Assembly (NCBI GenBank): GCA_963753685.1
Contig: CAVWDE010000005.1
Span: 443,348 to 507,347, forward strand
Direction: 5' to 3'
Origin: DATAOG01 sp963753685
GTDB taxonomy: Bacteria > Pseudomonadota > Alphaproteobacteria > Geminicoccales > Geminicoccaceae
Length of the DNA stretch: 64,000 nt
Shown here in pieces: positions 8,269 through 18,088 of this stretch. The notes beneath the pieces were generated by a model, which was given only the letters and a program-made list of their open reading frames with translations, made no database searches and had not been told where the DNA came from. Within the stretch, counting starts at the first letter, position 1. The number at the start of each line of letters is the position of its first letter. The position numbers and the translations under genes were made by a program.

Positions 8269-8607
8269 ATGAGTGTGAGAATTCGCCTGGCCCGCGGCGG
8301 TACCAAGAAGCGGCCGGTTTATCGGATCGTCGCGACCGACTCGCGCAGCCCGCGTGACGGCCGCTTTCTCGAGAAGCTCGGCAGCTACGACCCGCTGCTG
8401 CCGAGCGACCATCCGGCGCGCATCGTGCTGCGCGAGGAGCGCCTCCGGTACTGGCTCGCAAGCGGCGCCAAGCCGAGCGATCGGATCGCCCGCTTTCTGG
8501 ATGGCGCCGGCATCACCTCGAACACCGTCAAGCACCGCGGCACCGGCAAGCGGGCCAGGGAGCTCGAGGCCAAGAAGGCCGAAGCCGCGGCGGCCGCGAG
8601 CGCCTGA
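8269..8607 (+). CDS. rpsP: 30S ribosomal protein S16
   Basis: 112 aa. Starts MSVRIRLARGGTKKRPVYRI, the near-invariant N-terminus of S16, and continues DGRFLEKLGSYDPL. It binds 16S rRNA and is needed for early 30S assembly. The C-terminus carries the Lys/Ala-rich extension usual in alphaproteobacteria. The frame is open upstream to 8182, but family length and the purine-rich stretch before 8269 fix the start there. First gene of the rpsP-rimM-trmD-rplS block. Confidence 0.97.
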   Translation: MSVRIRLARGGTKKRPVYRIVATDSRSPRDGRFLEKLGSYDPLLPSDHPARIVLREERLRYWLASGAKPSDRIARFLDGAGITSNTVKHRGTGKRARELEAKKAEAAAAASA

Positions 8608-8645
8608 CGGCCGGGTGCGCCAAGCGTCGTGCGGAACCAGCGCTC

Positions 8646-9237
8646 ATGGTCGATCGGCGAGGAGCTTCGGCGTGGGTCTGCGTGGCCAAGGTCGTGGCCG
8701 CGCATGGCCTGCAGGGCGCCCTCAAGCTCCGCTGCTTCACCGAGCGGCCGGCCGACGTCGCGGCCTACGGTCCGGTCCATGACCAGCAGGGGCGGCGCCT
8801 CTTCGAGCTGAAGGTCATCGGCCCGGCGCGGGGCGGCGTCCTCGCGCGGGTCGACGGTATCGGCGATCGCAACGCGGCCGAGGCGCTCAGGGGCACCGAG
8901 CTGTTCGTCGCGCGCGCGGCCCTGCCTGCGCCCGGACCGGACGAGTTCTATCACGCCGACCTCGAAGGGCCTGGTGGTCGAGCGGGACGATGGCACCCGC
9001 CTCGGCACGGTCCTGAGCCTTGGCAACTTCGGCGCCGGCGACCTGATCGAGATCGCGGCCGACGACGGCCGCGTGCTGAGCCTGCCGTTCGATCGCCGGA
9101 CCGTGCCGGTGGTCGATCTCGCGCAAGGCCGGCTGGTGGTCGAGCCGCCGGCCGAGCTGATGCCGGATGAGCCGAGCCCTGACCGATCGAGTCCGAGCGG
9201 CCGGGCGCCGGCGAGCGCCGGGGAGCAGCAGCCATGA
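8646..9237 (+). CDS. rimM: Ribosome maturation factor RimM (frameshift in this sequence)
   Basis: Helps mature the 30S head and 16S rRNA 3' end by binding S19. The N-terminal RimM domain reads VCVAKVVAAHGLQGALKL and RNAAEALRGTELFV; the C-terminal PRC-barrel part reads GTVLSLGNFGAGDLIEI and LPFDRRTVPVVDL. They lie in different frames. Sense is restored by deleting one G from GGG at 8967-8969, joining HADLEG to LVVERDDGTRLG. As the gene is important for growth and its neighbours are intact, an extra G in the sequence is the simplest explanation. The stop overlaps the trmD start as ATGA, normal for this operon. Confidence 0.9.
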
Positions 9238-9992
9238 GCCGGCGCGCCGCACCCTGGGCCGCGACCGTCCTGACGCTGTTCCCGGAAATGTTTCCGGGCC
9301 CGCTCGGCCATTCGCTGGCCGGGCGCGCGCTCAGCCAGGGGATCTGGTCGCTGGCGGCGGTCGATCTGCGCGACTTCGCGACCGACCGGCACCGGACCGT
9401 GGACGACCTGCCGTTCGGCGGCGGCGCCGGCATGGTCATGCGCCCGGAGGTGATCGCGCGCGCGCTCGACCACGCCCTGGCCGCCGGACCGGCGCGGCCG
9501 CTCCTCTATGTCAGCGCGCGCGGCGTCCCGCTGACCCAGGCGCGGGTGCAGGCGCTTGCCGAGGGTCAGGGAGTCGTGGTCTTATGCGGTCGCTTCGAAG
9601 GCGTCGACCAGCGGGTCATCGAGGCCCGGGCGCTCGAGGAGGTCAGCCTCGGCGACGTGGTGCTGTCCGGCGGCGAGCCGGCCGCGATCGCCCTGCTCGA
9701 TGCCTGCGTGCGTCTGCTGCCGGGGGTGATCGGTGCTGCGGCCTCGCTCGACGAGGAGAGCTTCGCGGGCGACCTGCTCGAGTACCCGCACTATACCCGG
9801 CCCCAGGTCTGGGAAGGCCATCCGGTGCCCGAGGTGCTGCTGTCGGGGCATCACGCCCAGATCCGGGCGTGGCGCCGGCAGCAGGCCGAGCTTGCGACCC
9901 GGTTGCGCCGGCCGGACCTGTGGGTGCGCCATCTCGCCGCCGGTGCGCACGGCCGCGCCGGCGAGCCGACCCTTCGGGCCGATGACAGTTGA
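9234..9992 (+). CDS. trmD: tRNA (guanine-N1)-methyltransferase
   Basis: 252 aa. Methylates G37 next to the anticodon in tRNAs reading CUN, CCN and CGG codons, preventing +1 slippage. SPOUT-class markers are visible: VLTLFPEMFPG at the start, DLPFGGGAGMVMRPEV, the SAM-binding knot VVLCGRFEGVDQRVIE and DVVLSGGEPAAI, and YPHYTRPQVWEG. It overlaps the end of rimM by four bases and is followed by rplS, the usual order. Confidence 0.97.
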   Translation: MSRRAAPWAATVLTLFPEMFPGPLGHSLAGRALSQGIWSLAAVDLRDFATDRHRTVDDLPFGGGAGMVMRPEVIARALDHALAAGPARPLLYVSARGVPLTQARVQALAEGQGVVVLCGRFEGVDQRVIEARALEEVSLGDVVLSGGEPAAIALLDACVRLLPGVIGAAASLDEESFAGDLLEYPHYTRPQVWEGHPVPEVLLSGHHAQIRAWRRQQAELATRLRRPDLWVRHLAAGAHGRAGEPTLRADDS

Positions 9993-10000
9993 GGTTTGCC

Positions 10001-10438
10001 ATGAACGTGATCCAACAGCTCGAGCAGGAACAGATCGCAGAGCTCACGGAGGGTCGCCCGATCCCCGATTTCGCGCCCGGCGACACGATCCGGGTCAGCG
10101 TCAAGGTCGTCGAGGGCTCGCGCGAGCGCGTCCAGGCCTTCGAGGGCGTGTGCATCGCGCGCAAGAACCGCGGCATCAACTCCGCCTTCACGGTGCGCAA
10201 GATCAGCTACGGCGAGGGGGTCGAGCGGATCTTTCCGCTGTACAGCCCGCAGATCGCCGGCATCGAGGTGCTGCGGCGGGGCCGGGTGCGGCGCGCCAAG
10301 CTCTACTATCTGCGCGGCCGCACCGGCAAGGCGGCCCGGATCACCGAGCGCCGCGACGAGCGCGGCCACGGCCGGGCCGAGAGCACCAATGGTGCGGCGG
10401 CCGGGGATGGCGACGGCAAAGGCGGCGCCAAGGAATGA
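10001..10438 (+). CDS. rplS: 50S ribosomal protein L19
   Basis: 145 aa from ATG 10001. Starts MNVIQQLEQEQIAEL; core motifs are PDFAPGDTIRVSVKVVEG, RVQAFEGVCIARKN and GVERIFPLYSPQI. L19 sits at the subunit interface. Its C-terminus carries a Gly/Asn/Asp-rich extension typical of alphaproteobacterial L19. A TTG at 9989 in frame overlaps trmD but does not fit the family start. Followed after about 70 bases by leuC. Confidence 0.97.
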   Translation: MNVIQQLEQEQIAELTEGRPIPDFAPGDTIRVSVKVVEGSRERVQAFEGVCIARKNRGINSAFTVRKISYGEGVERIFPLYSPQIAGIEVLRRGRVRRAKLYYLRGRTGKAARITERRDERGHGRAESTNGAAAGDGDGKGGAKE

Positions 10439-10505
10439 CCGGCGGCGCGGACCGCCGCCAGCCGACGGTCCGCAGGCGGCCGCAGCGTTGGGGGGAGTGA
10501 CCGTC

Positions 10506-11912
<1,407 letters not shown>

Positions 11913-11930
11913 GATGCGGAGTATCCCGCG

Positions 11931-12584
11931 GTGGCGCTCGATCCGAGGATCGCCAGCAGTCCCACGCTTCACGCAGCAATGCCATACCAGCGGTGCGCAG
12001 AGTGCTACTACGTAGGCACTGCAGATGAAGACTGGGCGAAATCCGATGTCGCCTGCCCGAACTGCGGAGAGCTTGGTTCACCGACGATTTTTCCAGGAGA
12101 TTTCTACAGCCTCCACATGTTCCCGAAGCTTCAACGCCTCTACATAGAGCGAGAGGTTGTCATAGATGTGGCAGATACAAAGCACCCTGCATTCATTGAG
12201 GTTGTAGCGGTATTTGCCGTATTTTTGACCGAAAGCATTCTATACACTACGGCGAAGCTCGCACTAGAAAAGATGGGGCTGCGGCCCGTCGTAGCCACAC
12301 TTACGCTGGGTGCGCTTGAAGGGAGTCAAGAACTCGCAGACTATCTAGCGAAACTATGCAGTGCCAAGTCGATTTCAAAAATTCTGAAGCCACAACCGAA
12401 TCTGAGAAAAGTATGGGATAACTGGGAACGCGCCCGCACCCTGCGCAACAAGATAGCGCATGCGTCAATCTTTAGCTGCCTAGTCGAGGATGCTGAACGA
12501 GCTTTCGAGGCAGCCGTGGCGTTTCCAGGGGTTGCGCGATTCATCCTCAACCAAGTGCCCGGTTTGGGGCCTTCCAAGCCATGA
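11931..12584 (+). CDS. Zinc-ribbon protein with HEPN-like C-terminal motif
   Basis: 217 aa, family not recognised. An N-terminal zinc ribbon has cysteines at 22, 25, 42 and 45 (CAEC ... CPNC). A hydrophobic helix follows near 87-105 (AFIEVVAVFAVFLTESI). The C-terminal part contains ARTLRNKIAHASIF, with RNKIAH at 172-177. This RxxxxH arrangement in a helical domain is the signature of HEPN ribonucleases, many of which are toxins or abortive-infection effectors. GC content is visibly lower than both neighbours, which suggests horizontal gain. The start is a GTG at 11931, 18 bases after leuC; an ATG at 11979 directly before the ribbon is an alternative. The stop overlaps the next ATG (ATGA). Function inferred, not shown. 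Confidence 0.6.
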   Translation: MALDPRIASSPTLHAAMPYQRCAECYYVGTADEDWAKSDVACPNCGELGSPTIFPGDFYSLHMFPKLQRLYIEREVVIDVADTKHPAFIEVVAVFAVFLTESILYTTAKLALEKMGLRPVVATLTLGALEGSQELADYLAKLCSAKSISKILKPQPNLRKVWDNWERARTLRNKIAHASIFSCLVEDAERAFEAAVAFPGVARFILNQVPGLGPSKP

Positions 12585-12862
12585 TGGACGCTCGTTCCGA
12601 CGCACAGCTGTACGAGGACGACTTCTACGCCTGGACGCGGGCCCGGGCGCGGGAGCTACGCCGCTTCGCGCGCTCGCGCCCGAACCTGCCCCTCGATCTC
12701 GCGCACATCGCCGAGGAGATCGCCGACTTGGGCACCGAACGCCGCAGTCGCATCCGCAGCTGGAGGCGGCTTCTGGCCCGGGGCTGCCGATCCCGCCTGC
12801 TGATCATCCGAAGAGATCCTCCTCCTCGGGCATCGGCGGCTGATGGCGGCCGTCCTCCATGA
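12581..12862 (+). pseudogene. DUF29 family fragment (C-terminus lost)
   Basis: Residues 9-60 read LYEDDFYAWTRARARELRRF ... DLAHIAEEIADLGTERRSR, the standard N-terminal half of DUF29 proteins. After RIRSWRRLL (about 12770) the family sequence stops and unrelated residues follow to the stop at 12862, part of which overlaps a small minus-strand gene. DUF29 proteins usually run to 140-170 aa. This looks like a copy truncated by a deletion or a rearrangement. A full-length DUF29 gene lies 220 bases downstream at 13087. The start ATG overlaps the stop of the HEPN-like gene, perhaps by chance. DUF29 function is unknown. Confidence 0.7.
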
Positions 12863-12932
12863 ACGGCACGTCAGCGAAGCGATCCAGCGAGGCGACCCAG
12901 GCGTCAAAGTCGGTGACGATCGGCTCGAACAT
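12804..12932 (-). CDS. Small acidic hypothetical protein, 42 aa
   Basis: Encodes MFEPIVTDFDAWVASLDRF, then ADVPFMEDGRHQPPMPEEED and a short end. The ATG (12930-12932) is preceded by GGAAGG six bases away on the minus strand. The composition (acidic, aromatic, Pro-rich end) is far from the frames around it and looks like a real short protein. I recall no named family. It is antisense to the non-conserved tail of the DUF29 fragment and lies between the two DUF29 copies. Confidence 0.5.
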   Translation of the reverse strand: MFEPIVTDFDAWVASLDRFADVPFMEDGRHQPPMPEEEDLFG

Positions 12933-13086
12933 GGCGATCCTTCCAACAGCTTCCGATCGGCGTAGTTCAACTCGGCGCCTCACGCGCCGCGAAGTCGCGT
13001 CCGCGGGTGCACGCCCCCGGATTGTTTTGGGGCGGCCCGGCGTCTAGATCGTCCTCCCGGAGCACGGCGCGACGCGGGAGGTTTGC

Positions 13087-13578
13087 ATGGAGGACTGGGA
13101 ACGGCTCTACATGGACGACTTCGACGCCTGGTGCGAGCGCCAGATCGAGGCGCTGAACCGGCATATGGGAAAGCTGCCGGGCGACATCGACGCCGAGCGC
13201 ATCGCCGAGGAGCTGCAGCTGATGCTGCACCGCGAGCGGCGCATGGCCGAGGCGCAGGTGATCCGCGTGATCGAGCATCTGCTGAAGCTGCAATGGGCGA
13301 CCGAGCACGAGCCCAAGGGTCACGTCTGGTGGCGGGCGGTGCATGGCGCGCGCTCGGCGTTGGACACCTTCGCGACCCCGAGCCTGCGGCCGGAGCTCGA
13401 AGCCGAGCTCCCCGAATTCTATCACTGGGCCCGCGAGCACGCGAAGCGCGCGCTCTACGACATCGAGCAGATCTCGCTTGGCGAATCCCTGCCCGCGACC
13501 TGCCCCTACAGCTTCGACCAGATCCTCGACGAAGACTGGTGGCCGGTCTGGTCGGACCCGCTGGCGAAGGACCGCTGA
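13087..13578 (+). CDS. DUF29 family protein
   Basis: 163 aa, full length for the family. Typical parts are LYMDDFDAWCERQIEAL at the start, AERIAEELQLMLHRERRMAE in the middle, HLLKLQWATEHEP, and LPATCPYSFDQILDEDWWP at the end. The ribosome site GGGAGG is well placed before the ATG. DUF29 has no established function; the genes are common in cyanobacteria and Rhodospirillales, often in accessory regions near toxin-antitoxin genes. The nearby fragment at 12581 is from a diverged paralogue, as the N-terminal residues differ clearly. Confidence 0.85.
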   Translation: MEDWERLYMDDFDAWCERQIEALNRHMGKLPGDIDAERIAEELQLMLHRERRMAEAQVIRVIEHLLKLQWATEHEPKGHVWWRAVHGARSALDTFATPSLRPELEAELPEFYHWAREHAKRALYDIEQISLGESLPATCPYSFDQILDEDWWPVWSDPLAKDR

Positions 13579-13612
13579 GTCGTCGGGCCTGGCTTCTGCC
13601 GCCGGCGCCGGC

Positions 13613-14170
13613 TCAGCCGGCAAACAGATCGGCCTGGCGGGCAGAGCCCGGCGTCAACCGCGCCTCGTGCGCCAGCAAAAAGCGTTTGGTCTCGAGGCCG
13701 CCGCCGAAGCCGGTGAGCGAACGGTCGGCGCCGATCACCCGATGGCAGGGCACCACGATCGGCAGCGGGTTGGCGCCATTGGCGGCGCCGACCGCGCGCG
13801 CCGCCGAGGGCTGCCCGATCCGGTGCGCAAGCTCGCCATAGGAGATGGTCGCGCCGAACGGGATCGCCCGCAGAGCCGACCAGACGCTCTCTTGGAACGC
13901 CGTCCCGCTCGCTCGCAGCGGGAGCGTGAATTCTCTCAGATCACCCGCAAAATACGCCGTCAACTGCTCGATCGCCGCGGCCAGGACGCGCTCGTCCCGG
14001 ATCCAGCCGGCCGCAGGCTCCTTGGGACGTCGTCCGGCCGGGAAGCTGATCAGCGTCAGGCCGTCGGCATCGCCGGCCAGCAGCAGCCGGCCGACCGGGC
14101 TCTCGAGATAGCTGTAGCTGGTCGCAGGCCCGGCCAAGGCGTCCGTCGCTGCGTACGACATGGGTTGCAT
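13613..14170 (-). CDS. ogt: Methylated-DNA--protein-cysteine methyltransferase
   Basis: 185 aa. Repairs O6-methylguanine and O4-methylthymine by taking the methyl group on a cysteine and dying. The active-site motif IVVPCHRVIG is present, with the helix-turn-helix and arginine-finger region ISYGELAHRIGQPSAARAVG before it and GGLETKRFLLAHE after it. ATGs at 14170 and 14161 are both possible starts. No ada-type regulator domain is attached. It converges with the DUF29 gene and is followed by a sugar-dehydrogenase gene on the same strand upstream. Confidence 0.93.
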   Translation of the reverse strand: MQPMSYAATDALAGPATSYSYLESPVGRLLLAGDADGLTLISFPAGRRPKEPAAGWIRDERVLAAAIEQLTAYFAGDLREFTLPLRASGTAFQESVWSALRAIPFGATISYGELAHRIGQPSAARAVGAANGANPLPIVVPCHRVIGADRSLTGFGGGLETKRFLLAHEARLTPGSARQADLFAG

Positions 14171-14208
14171 GCCGGCATTATCGCATCCCCGGGCGGGGAC
14201 GCCAGCGC

Positions 14209-15553
14209 CTATCGGCTGACCGTCCGATCCGGGTTCGCGGCGCTCACGCGCCAGATCCGGTTGCCGACGTCGTCGGCGACCAGCAGCGCCCCCTCGCGGT
14301 CGATCGCCACCCCGACCGGGCGGCCTTGCGCGTTGCCATCGGCATCGAGGAAGCCCGTCAGCACGTCGACCGGGCTGCCGGCCGGGTGGCCGTCCGCGAA
14401 GGGCACGAAGATCACCTTGTAGCCGCTGCGCGGCGCGCGGTTCCAGGAGCCGTGCTGGCCGACGAAGGCGCCGCTCCGGAACGCCGGCGGCAGCGCCACC
14501 GCACCCTGCGCGAAGGTGAGCCCGAGCGAGGCCGTGTGCGGCCCGAGCGCGTAGTCGGGAACCACCGCCCTGGCGACCAGGTCGGGACGCTGCGGCGTCA
14601 CCCGCTCGTCCACCTGCGCGCCATAGTAGCTGTAGGGCCAGCCGTAGAACGCGCCGTCCCGGACCGCGGTCATGTAGTCCGGGACCAGATCGCTGCCGAG
14701 CTCGTCGCGCTCGTTGACCACGGTCCAAAGGGCCCCGGTCGCGGGCTGCCAGGCGAGGCCGTTCGGGTTGCGCAGCCCCGAGGCGAAGATCCGATGCCGG
14801 CCGGTCGCGGAATCGACCTCCCAGATCGCCGCCCGACCCTCCTCGACCGCCATGCCGTTCTCGCCGACGTTGCTGTTCGAACCGACCGTGACGTAGAGCT
14901 TCGACCCGTCGGGGCTGGCGATCACATTCTTGGTCCAGTGGTGATTGATCGGACCCGCCGGCAAGTCCGTCACCTTGACCCCCGGCGCCACGATCCGCGT
15001 CTCACCCTCCCGGTAGGGAAAGCGCAGGAGCGCATCGGTGTCGGCGACGTAGAAGTCGCTCCCGACCAGGGCCATCCCGAAGGGCGAATGCAGGCCGTCC
15101 AGGAACACCGAGCGGCGTGTCCACGACCCCGTCGCCATCGGCATCGCGCAGGAGCGTGATGCGATTGGCGCTCGGCACCCCAGCACCCGCCCGCTTCATC
15201 AGGTGTCCCATCACCCAGCCCTTGATCCCATTGCTATCCTCGGGCTTGGGCGGCGCGTTGGTCTCGGCGACCAGCACGTCGCCGTTCGGCAGCACGTAGA
15301 GCCAGCGCGGATGGTCGAGGCGGTCGGCGAACAGGGTGACGGCCAGACCTGAGGCCGGGGTCGGCTTGGCGCCCTCGGCCCAGCCCTTGGCCGTGGCGAC
15401 ATTGACCGTGGGCAGCATCGACGGGTCCGGCCGCGGCAGCTCAGGATGGGGGCCGGTGCCGGCCACGACCGGCAGCGTCGCCCGATCGCCACAGGCCGAC
15501 AGGCCGAGTACCGCGACGGCCAGCAGCAGGAAGACAGAGTGAGGCTTGTTCAT
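14209..15553 (-). CDS. PQQ-dependent sorbosone/glucose dehydrogenase family lipoprotein (frameshift)
   Basis: About 447 aa over two frames. It begins with a lipoprotein signal (LLLAVAVLGLSACGD, lipobox LSAC), so it is exported and lipid-anchored. The beta-propeller reads DHPRWLYVLPNGDVLVAETN, then, after the break, SVFLDGLHSPFGMALVGSDF, KNVIASPDGSKLYVTVGSNS, SGLRNPNGLAWQP and FVGQHGSWNRAPRSGYKV. These are the landmarks of the sorbosone/glucose dehydrogenase fold, which oxidises sugars with PQQ. The frames join by removing one C (plus-strand 15113-15116), linking GVVDT to RSVFLDG. PQQ genes are not nearby. One indel in an otherwise conserved gene suggests a sequence error. Confidence 0.85.
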
Positions 15554-15640
15554 GACGGCCATCCCGCAGCCCAAGAGGGTTCCGAGACGCAACCGGCGCG
15601 CTCCGGATTGGTTCCGGCGCCGGCCGACTGCGGCCGCTGG

Positions 15641-16846
15641 TCAGCCCGGAAGCTCGGCTCGGCCGCCGCCCGCCGGCAGCAGCGCGAACACCTCCTGATC
15701 GAGGGCGACGCCCTTGAGCGCGAAGCGGCCGACGGGGCGGGTCGGCGCCTCGAGCGCCTGGGCGAAGGCCGCCGAGCAGAGCGTCGGCCGCCCGAGCTGC
15801 TTGGCCAGCCCCTCGAGCCGGCTCACGAGGTTGACCGCCGGACCGAGCACCGTGAAGTCGAGCCGGTCGGGGCTGCCGATGTTGCCGTAGACCACCAGGC
15901 CGACGTGCAAGGTCGCGGTGAAGGCGAGCGGCGGCCCGTCCGCGGGCGGCGCTTCAGCCAGGCGCCCGGCCGCGCGCGCGACCGCGCGCACCGCCGCGGC
16001 GCAGGCGGCCGTCCGGCTGCCCGCGGTTTCGACCGGGAAGATCGCGAGGATGCCGTCGCCCAGGAACTTGAGCACATCGCCGCCCTCGGCGCGCACCGCC
16101 TCGACCACTGCCTCGAAATAGCGATCGAGCGCCTGGAACAGCGCCGCCTCTGCCAGCCGCTCGCTGAGTGCGGTGAAACCGCGCAGGTCCGAGAACAGGA
16201 TCGCGGCCTCGATCCGCCGGCGATCGCCACGCTTGATCGCACCGTTGAGCACCGCCTCGGCCGGCCCGTCGCCGAGATAGGTGCGCAGCAGGCTGGCGCT
16301 CGAGCGGCGCATCGCGGTCGGCTCGAGCGCCGCCGCGAGCGGCTGGCGCAGCGCTTCGGCGATCTCGAGATGCCGGTCGCTGAAGCCGGCCGCCCCCTCG
16401 GCCACCAGGCTCAGGCCCTGCACCGAGCCGTCGCCGTACTCGAGCGGCAGGGCCAGATAGTCGCTGCCGCCGGCCGCGGCCATCTCGTGCAGGACCTGGT
16501 GATCGCGTTCGGGATCGAGGTCCAGGAGCCGGCGCCGGAAGCTCTGCCGGGTGCGGATGATGTGCTGGAAGGGGCTGCCGTGATAGGCGCCGGTCGCGAG
16601 CGTGGTCCGCGGCACGGTATACTCATGAGTGCCGGCGCCATCGCGGGTCCAGATGACGCCCCAGGCGCTGGCCAGCGGATTGGCGATCGCCTGCCCGGCG
16701 CGCAGCCGCCAAAGGGGCAGGCCGAGGTCGAGCAGACGCTGGCAAAACCCCTCGATCAGCTCGAGCGGCGCCAGCCGCAGACGGGCATCGCCGATCAGCC
16801 AGTGCGCGATCGCCTCGATCCGCTGGTCCTGCGCAGGCTGATGCAT
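15641..16846 (-). CDS. Class III adenylate/guanylate cyclase
   Basis: 401 aa. Makes a cyclic nucleotide, most probably cAMP. The catalytic domain begins ILFSDLRGFTALSERLAE (first metal Asp), then GGDVLKFLGDGILAIFP (second metal Asp), and VGLVVYGNIGSPDRLDFTVL with LGPAVNLVSRLEGLAKQLG. The N-terminal 190 residues, DARLRLAPLELIEGFCQRL onward, form the sensory region common in alphaproteobacterial cyclases; no membrane segment is seen, so it is cytosolic. The start MHQPAQDQRIEAIA at 16846 matches the family; the frame runs on upstream to 17329 over the divergent HD gene and is spurious there. Confidence 0.9.
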   Translation of the reverse strand: MHQPAQDQRIEAIAHWLIGDARLRLAPLELIEGFCQRLLDLGLPLWRLRAGQAIANPLASAWGVIWTRDGAGTHEYTVPRTTLATGAYHGSPFQHIIRTRQSFRRRLLDLDPERDHQVLHEMAAAGGSDYLALPLEYGDGSVQGLSLVAEGAAGFSDRHLEIAEALRQPLAAALEPTAMRRSSASLLRTYLGDGPAEAVLNGAIKRGDRRRIEAAILFSDLRGFTALSERLAEAALFQALDRYFEAVVEAVRAEGGDVLKFLGDGILAIFPVETAGSRTAACAAAVRAVARAAGRLAEAPPADGPPLAFTATLHVGLVVYGNIGSPDRLDFTVLGPAVNLVSRLEGLAKQLGRPTLCSAAFAQALEAPTRPVGRFALKGVALDQEVFALLPAGGGRAELPG

Positions 16847-17037
16847 GTGCCGGTTCCTCACCTCGCCGGCAGGCCGATCGACCGGGAACCCGCGCCTGCA
16901 GCGAAGAGATGGTAGCTTCGCCCTGCGCATGCGAGCGCCGCTCGGATGCGATCTTGCCTTGGGCTCGAAGGGCTCCTGCGCTATTGCTGCCGGCGCCCGC
17001 TGCAGGCGGGCGATCGCACAGCAGCCCGGAGCGCGTT

Positions 17038-17658
17038 TTGTCCGATGTCCGAACCCTGCTCGACTTCCTGGCGCTGGCCGAGCGCCTGAAGACCGAGCTT
17101 CGCCACAGCTGGCTGTCCGACGGCCGCCAGGAGAGCGTCGCCGAGCACTGCTGGCAGATGGCGCTGATGGCGATGCTGGTCCACCCCGACCTCGAGCAGC
17201 CGGTCGACCTCGGTCGGACGCTGCGGATGATCCTGACCCACGATCTGGTCGAGGCGCTGACCGGCGATGTGCCCTTCTTCGACCGCAGCGAGCGCAAGAC
17301 GCTGAAGCCCGAGCGCGAGCAGGCGGCAATCGCGGAGATCCGGGCGCGCATCGGCGAGCCGGTCGGCACCGAGATCCATGACCTGTGGCAGGAGTTCGAG
17401 GCCAAGCAGACGCCTGAGGCCAAATTCGCGACCGCGCTCGACCATCTGGAGGTGCAGATCCAGCACAATCTCGCCGGCATGGAGAGCTGGACGCCGATCG
17501 AATACGACCTGGTCTACACCAAGATGGACCAGCACTGCGCCTTCGACCCGTTCCTCGCGGCGCTCTGCGAGGGCGTCAAGGAGCAGGCCGAGGCCAAGAT
17601 GCGCGCGGCCGGCGTCGACGTCGACGCGGTCAAGCAACGCCTCGACCTCGCCGGCTGA
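17038..17658 (+). CDS. HD-domain phosphohydrolase (YfbR/HDDC2-like)
   Basis: 206 aa. The HD metal ligands are SVAEHCWQMALMA (His), ILTHDLVEALTGDVP (His-Asp) and ATALDHLEVQIQHN (Asp). Family members are 5'-deoxynucleotidases that remove phosphate from nucleoside monophosphates. The start is best placed at TTG 17038, with GGAG upstream at about 17028, giving LSDVRTLLDFLALAERLK; the open frame continues to 16909 but that part overlaps the divergent cyclase promoter. It stands alone. Confidence 0.85.
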   Translation: MSDVRTLLDFLALAERLKTELRHSWLSDGRQESVAEHCWQMALMAMLVHPDLEQPVDLGRTLRMILTHDLVEALTGDVPFFDRSERKTLKPEREQAAIAEIRARIGEPVGTEIHDLWQEFEAKQTPEAKFATALDHLEVQIQHNLAGMESWTPIEYDLVYTKMDQHCAFDPFLAALCEGVKEQAEAKMRAAGVDVDAVKQRLDLAG

Positions 17659-17881
17659 ACGCGGGGTCGTGGATCACGGGGCCAACGCCGGGCAAACCGC
17701 CACCGATCGACCATGCCCAGACCGAAGGAGCGCGTCAGGCAAGACGGCGGCTCGGCATACTCAATCGCCGGATGAACCGCCCGATGAGCCCTTTCGCAAC
17801 CCCGTCGTCGCCAGCATTCCATGCTCAACGGTCCCGGCGACCCGGGATTCCTGCTTCCGGCTCAAGGCTTTGCGGGCGAAC

Positions 17882-17950
17882 GGAGTCCGACGGTCGCATG
17901 GACCATCCGAAGGAAAGGTTAACCGGCAAACCCTAACGTTCGGTTAACGG
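17882..17950. repeat. Dispersed intergenic repeat, copy B
   Basis: The second copy of the 69-base element at 2305-2373. Here a perfect inverted pair, GTTAACCG and CGGTTAAC, is separated by 15 bases and could fold as a hairpin in DNA or RNA. It lies about 230 bases beyond the HD gene and 140 bases before the end of pheA, in a 430-base gap (17659-18088) in which I see no gene. Sequence to its left (CCCGGGATTCCTGCTTCCGG) resembles the inverted repeat near 8050. Confidence 0.7.
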
Positions 17951-18088
17951 AGCCCCCGTCCGAGTCGCCCGGCTACCCGACCAGGCGATCCCAGATGGTC
18001 AGTGGTCATGATCAGTCCCCGTGGTCAGGCCGCTCGACCGGGCGAGCCAGGGCTCAGCTCTCGCAGGACGCCGCACCAAAGCGGCGCT

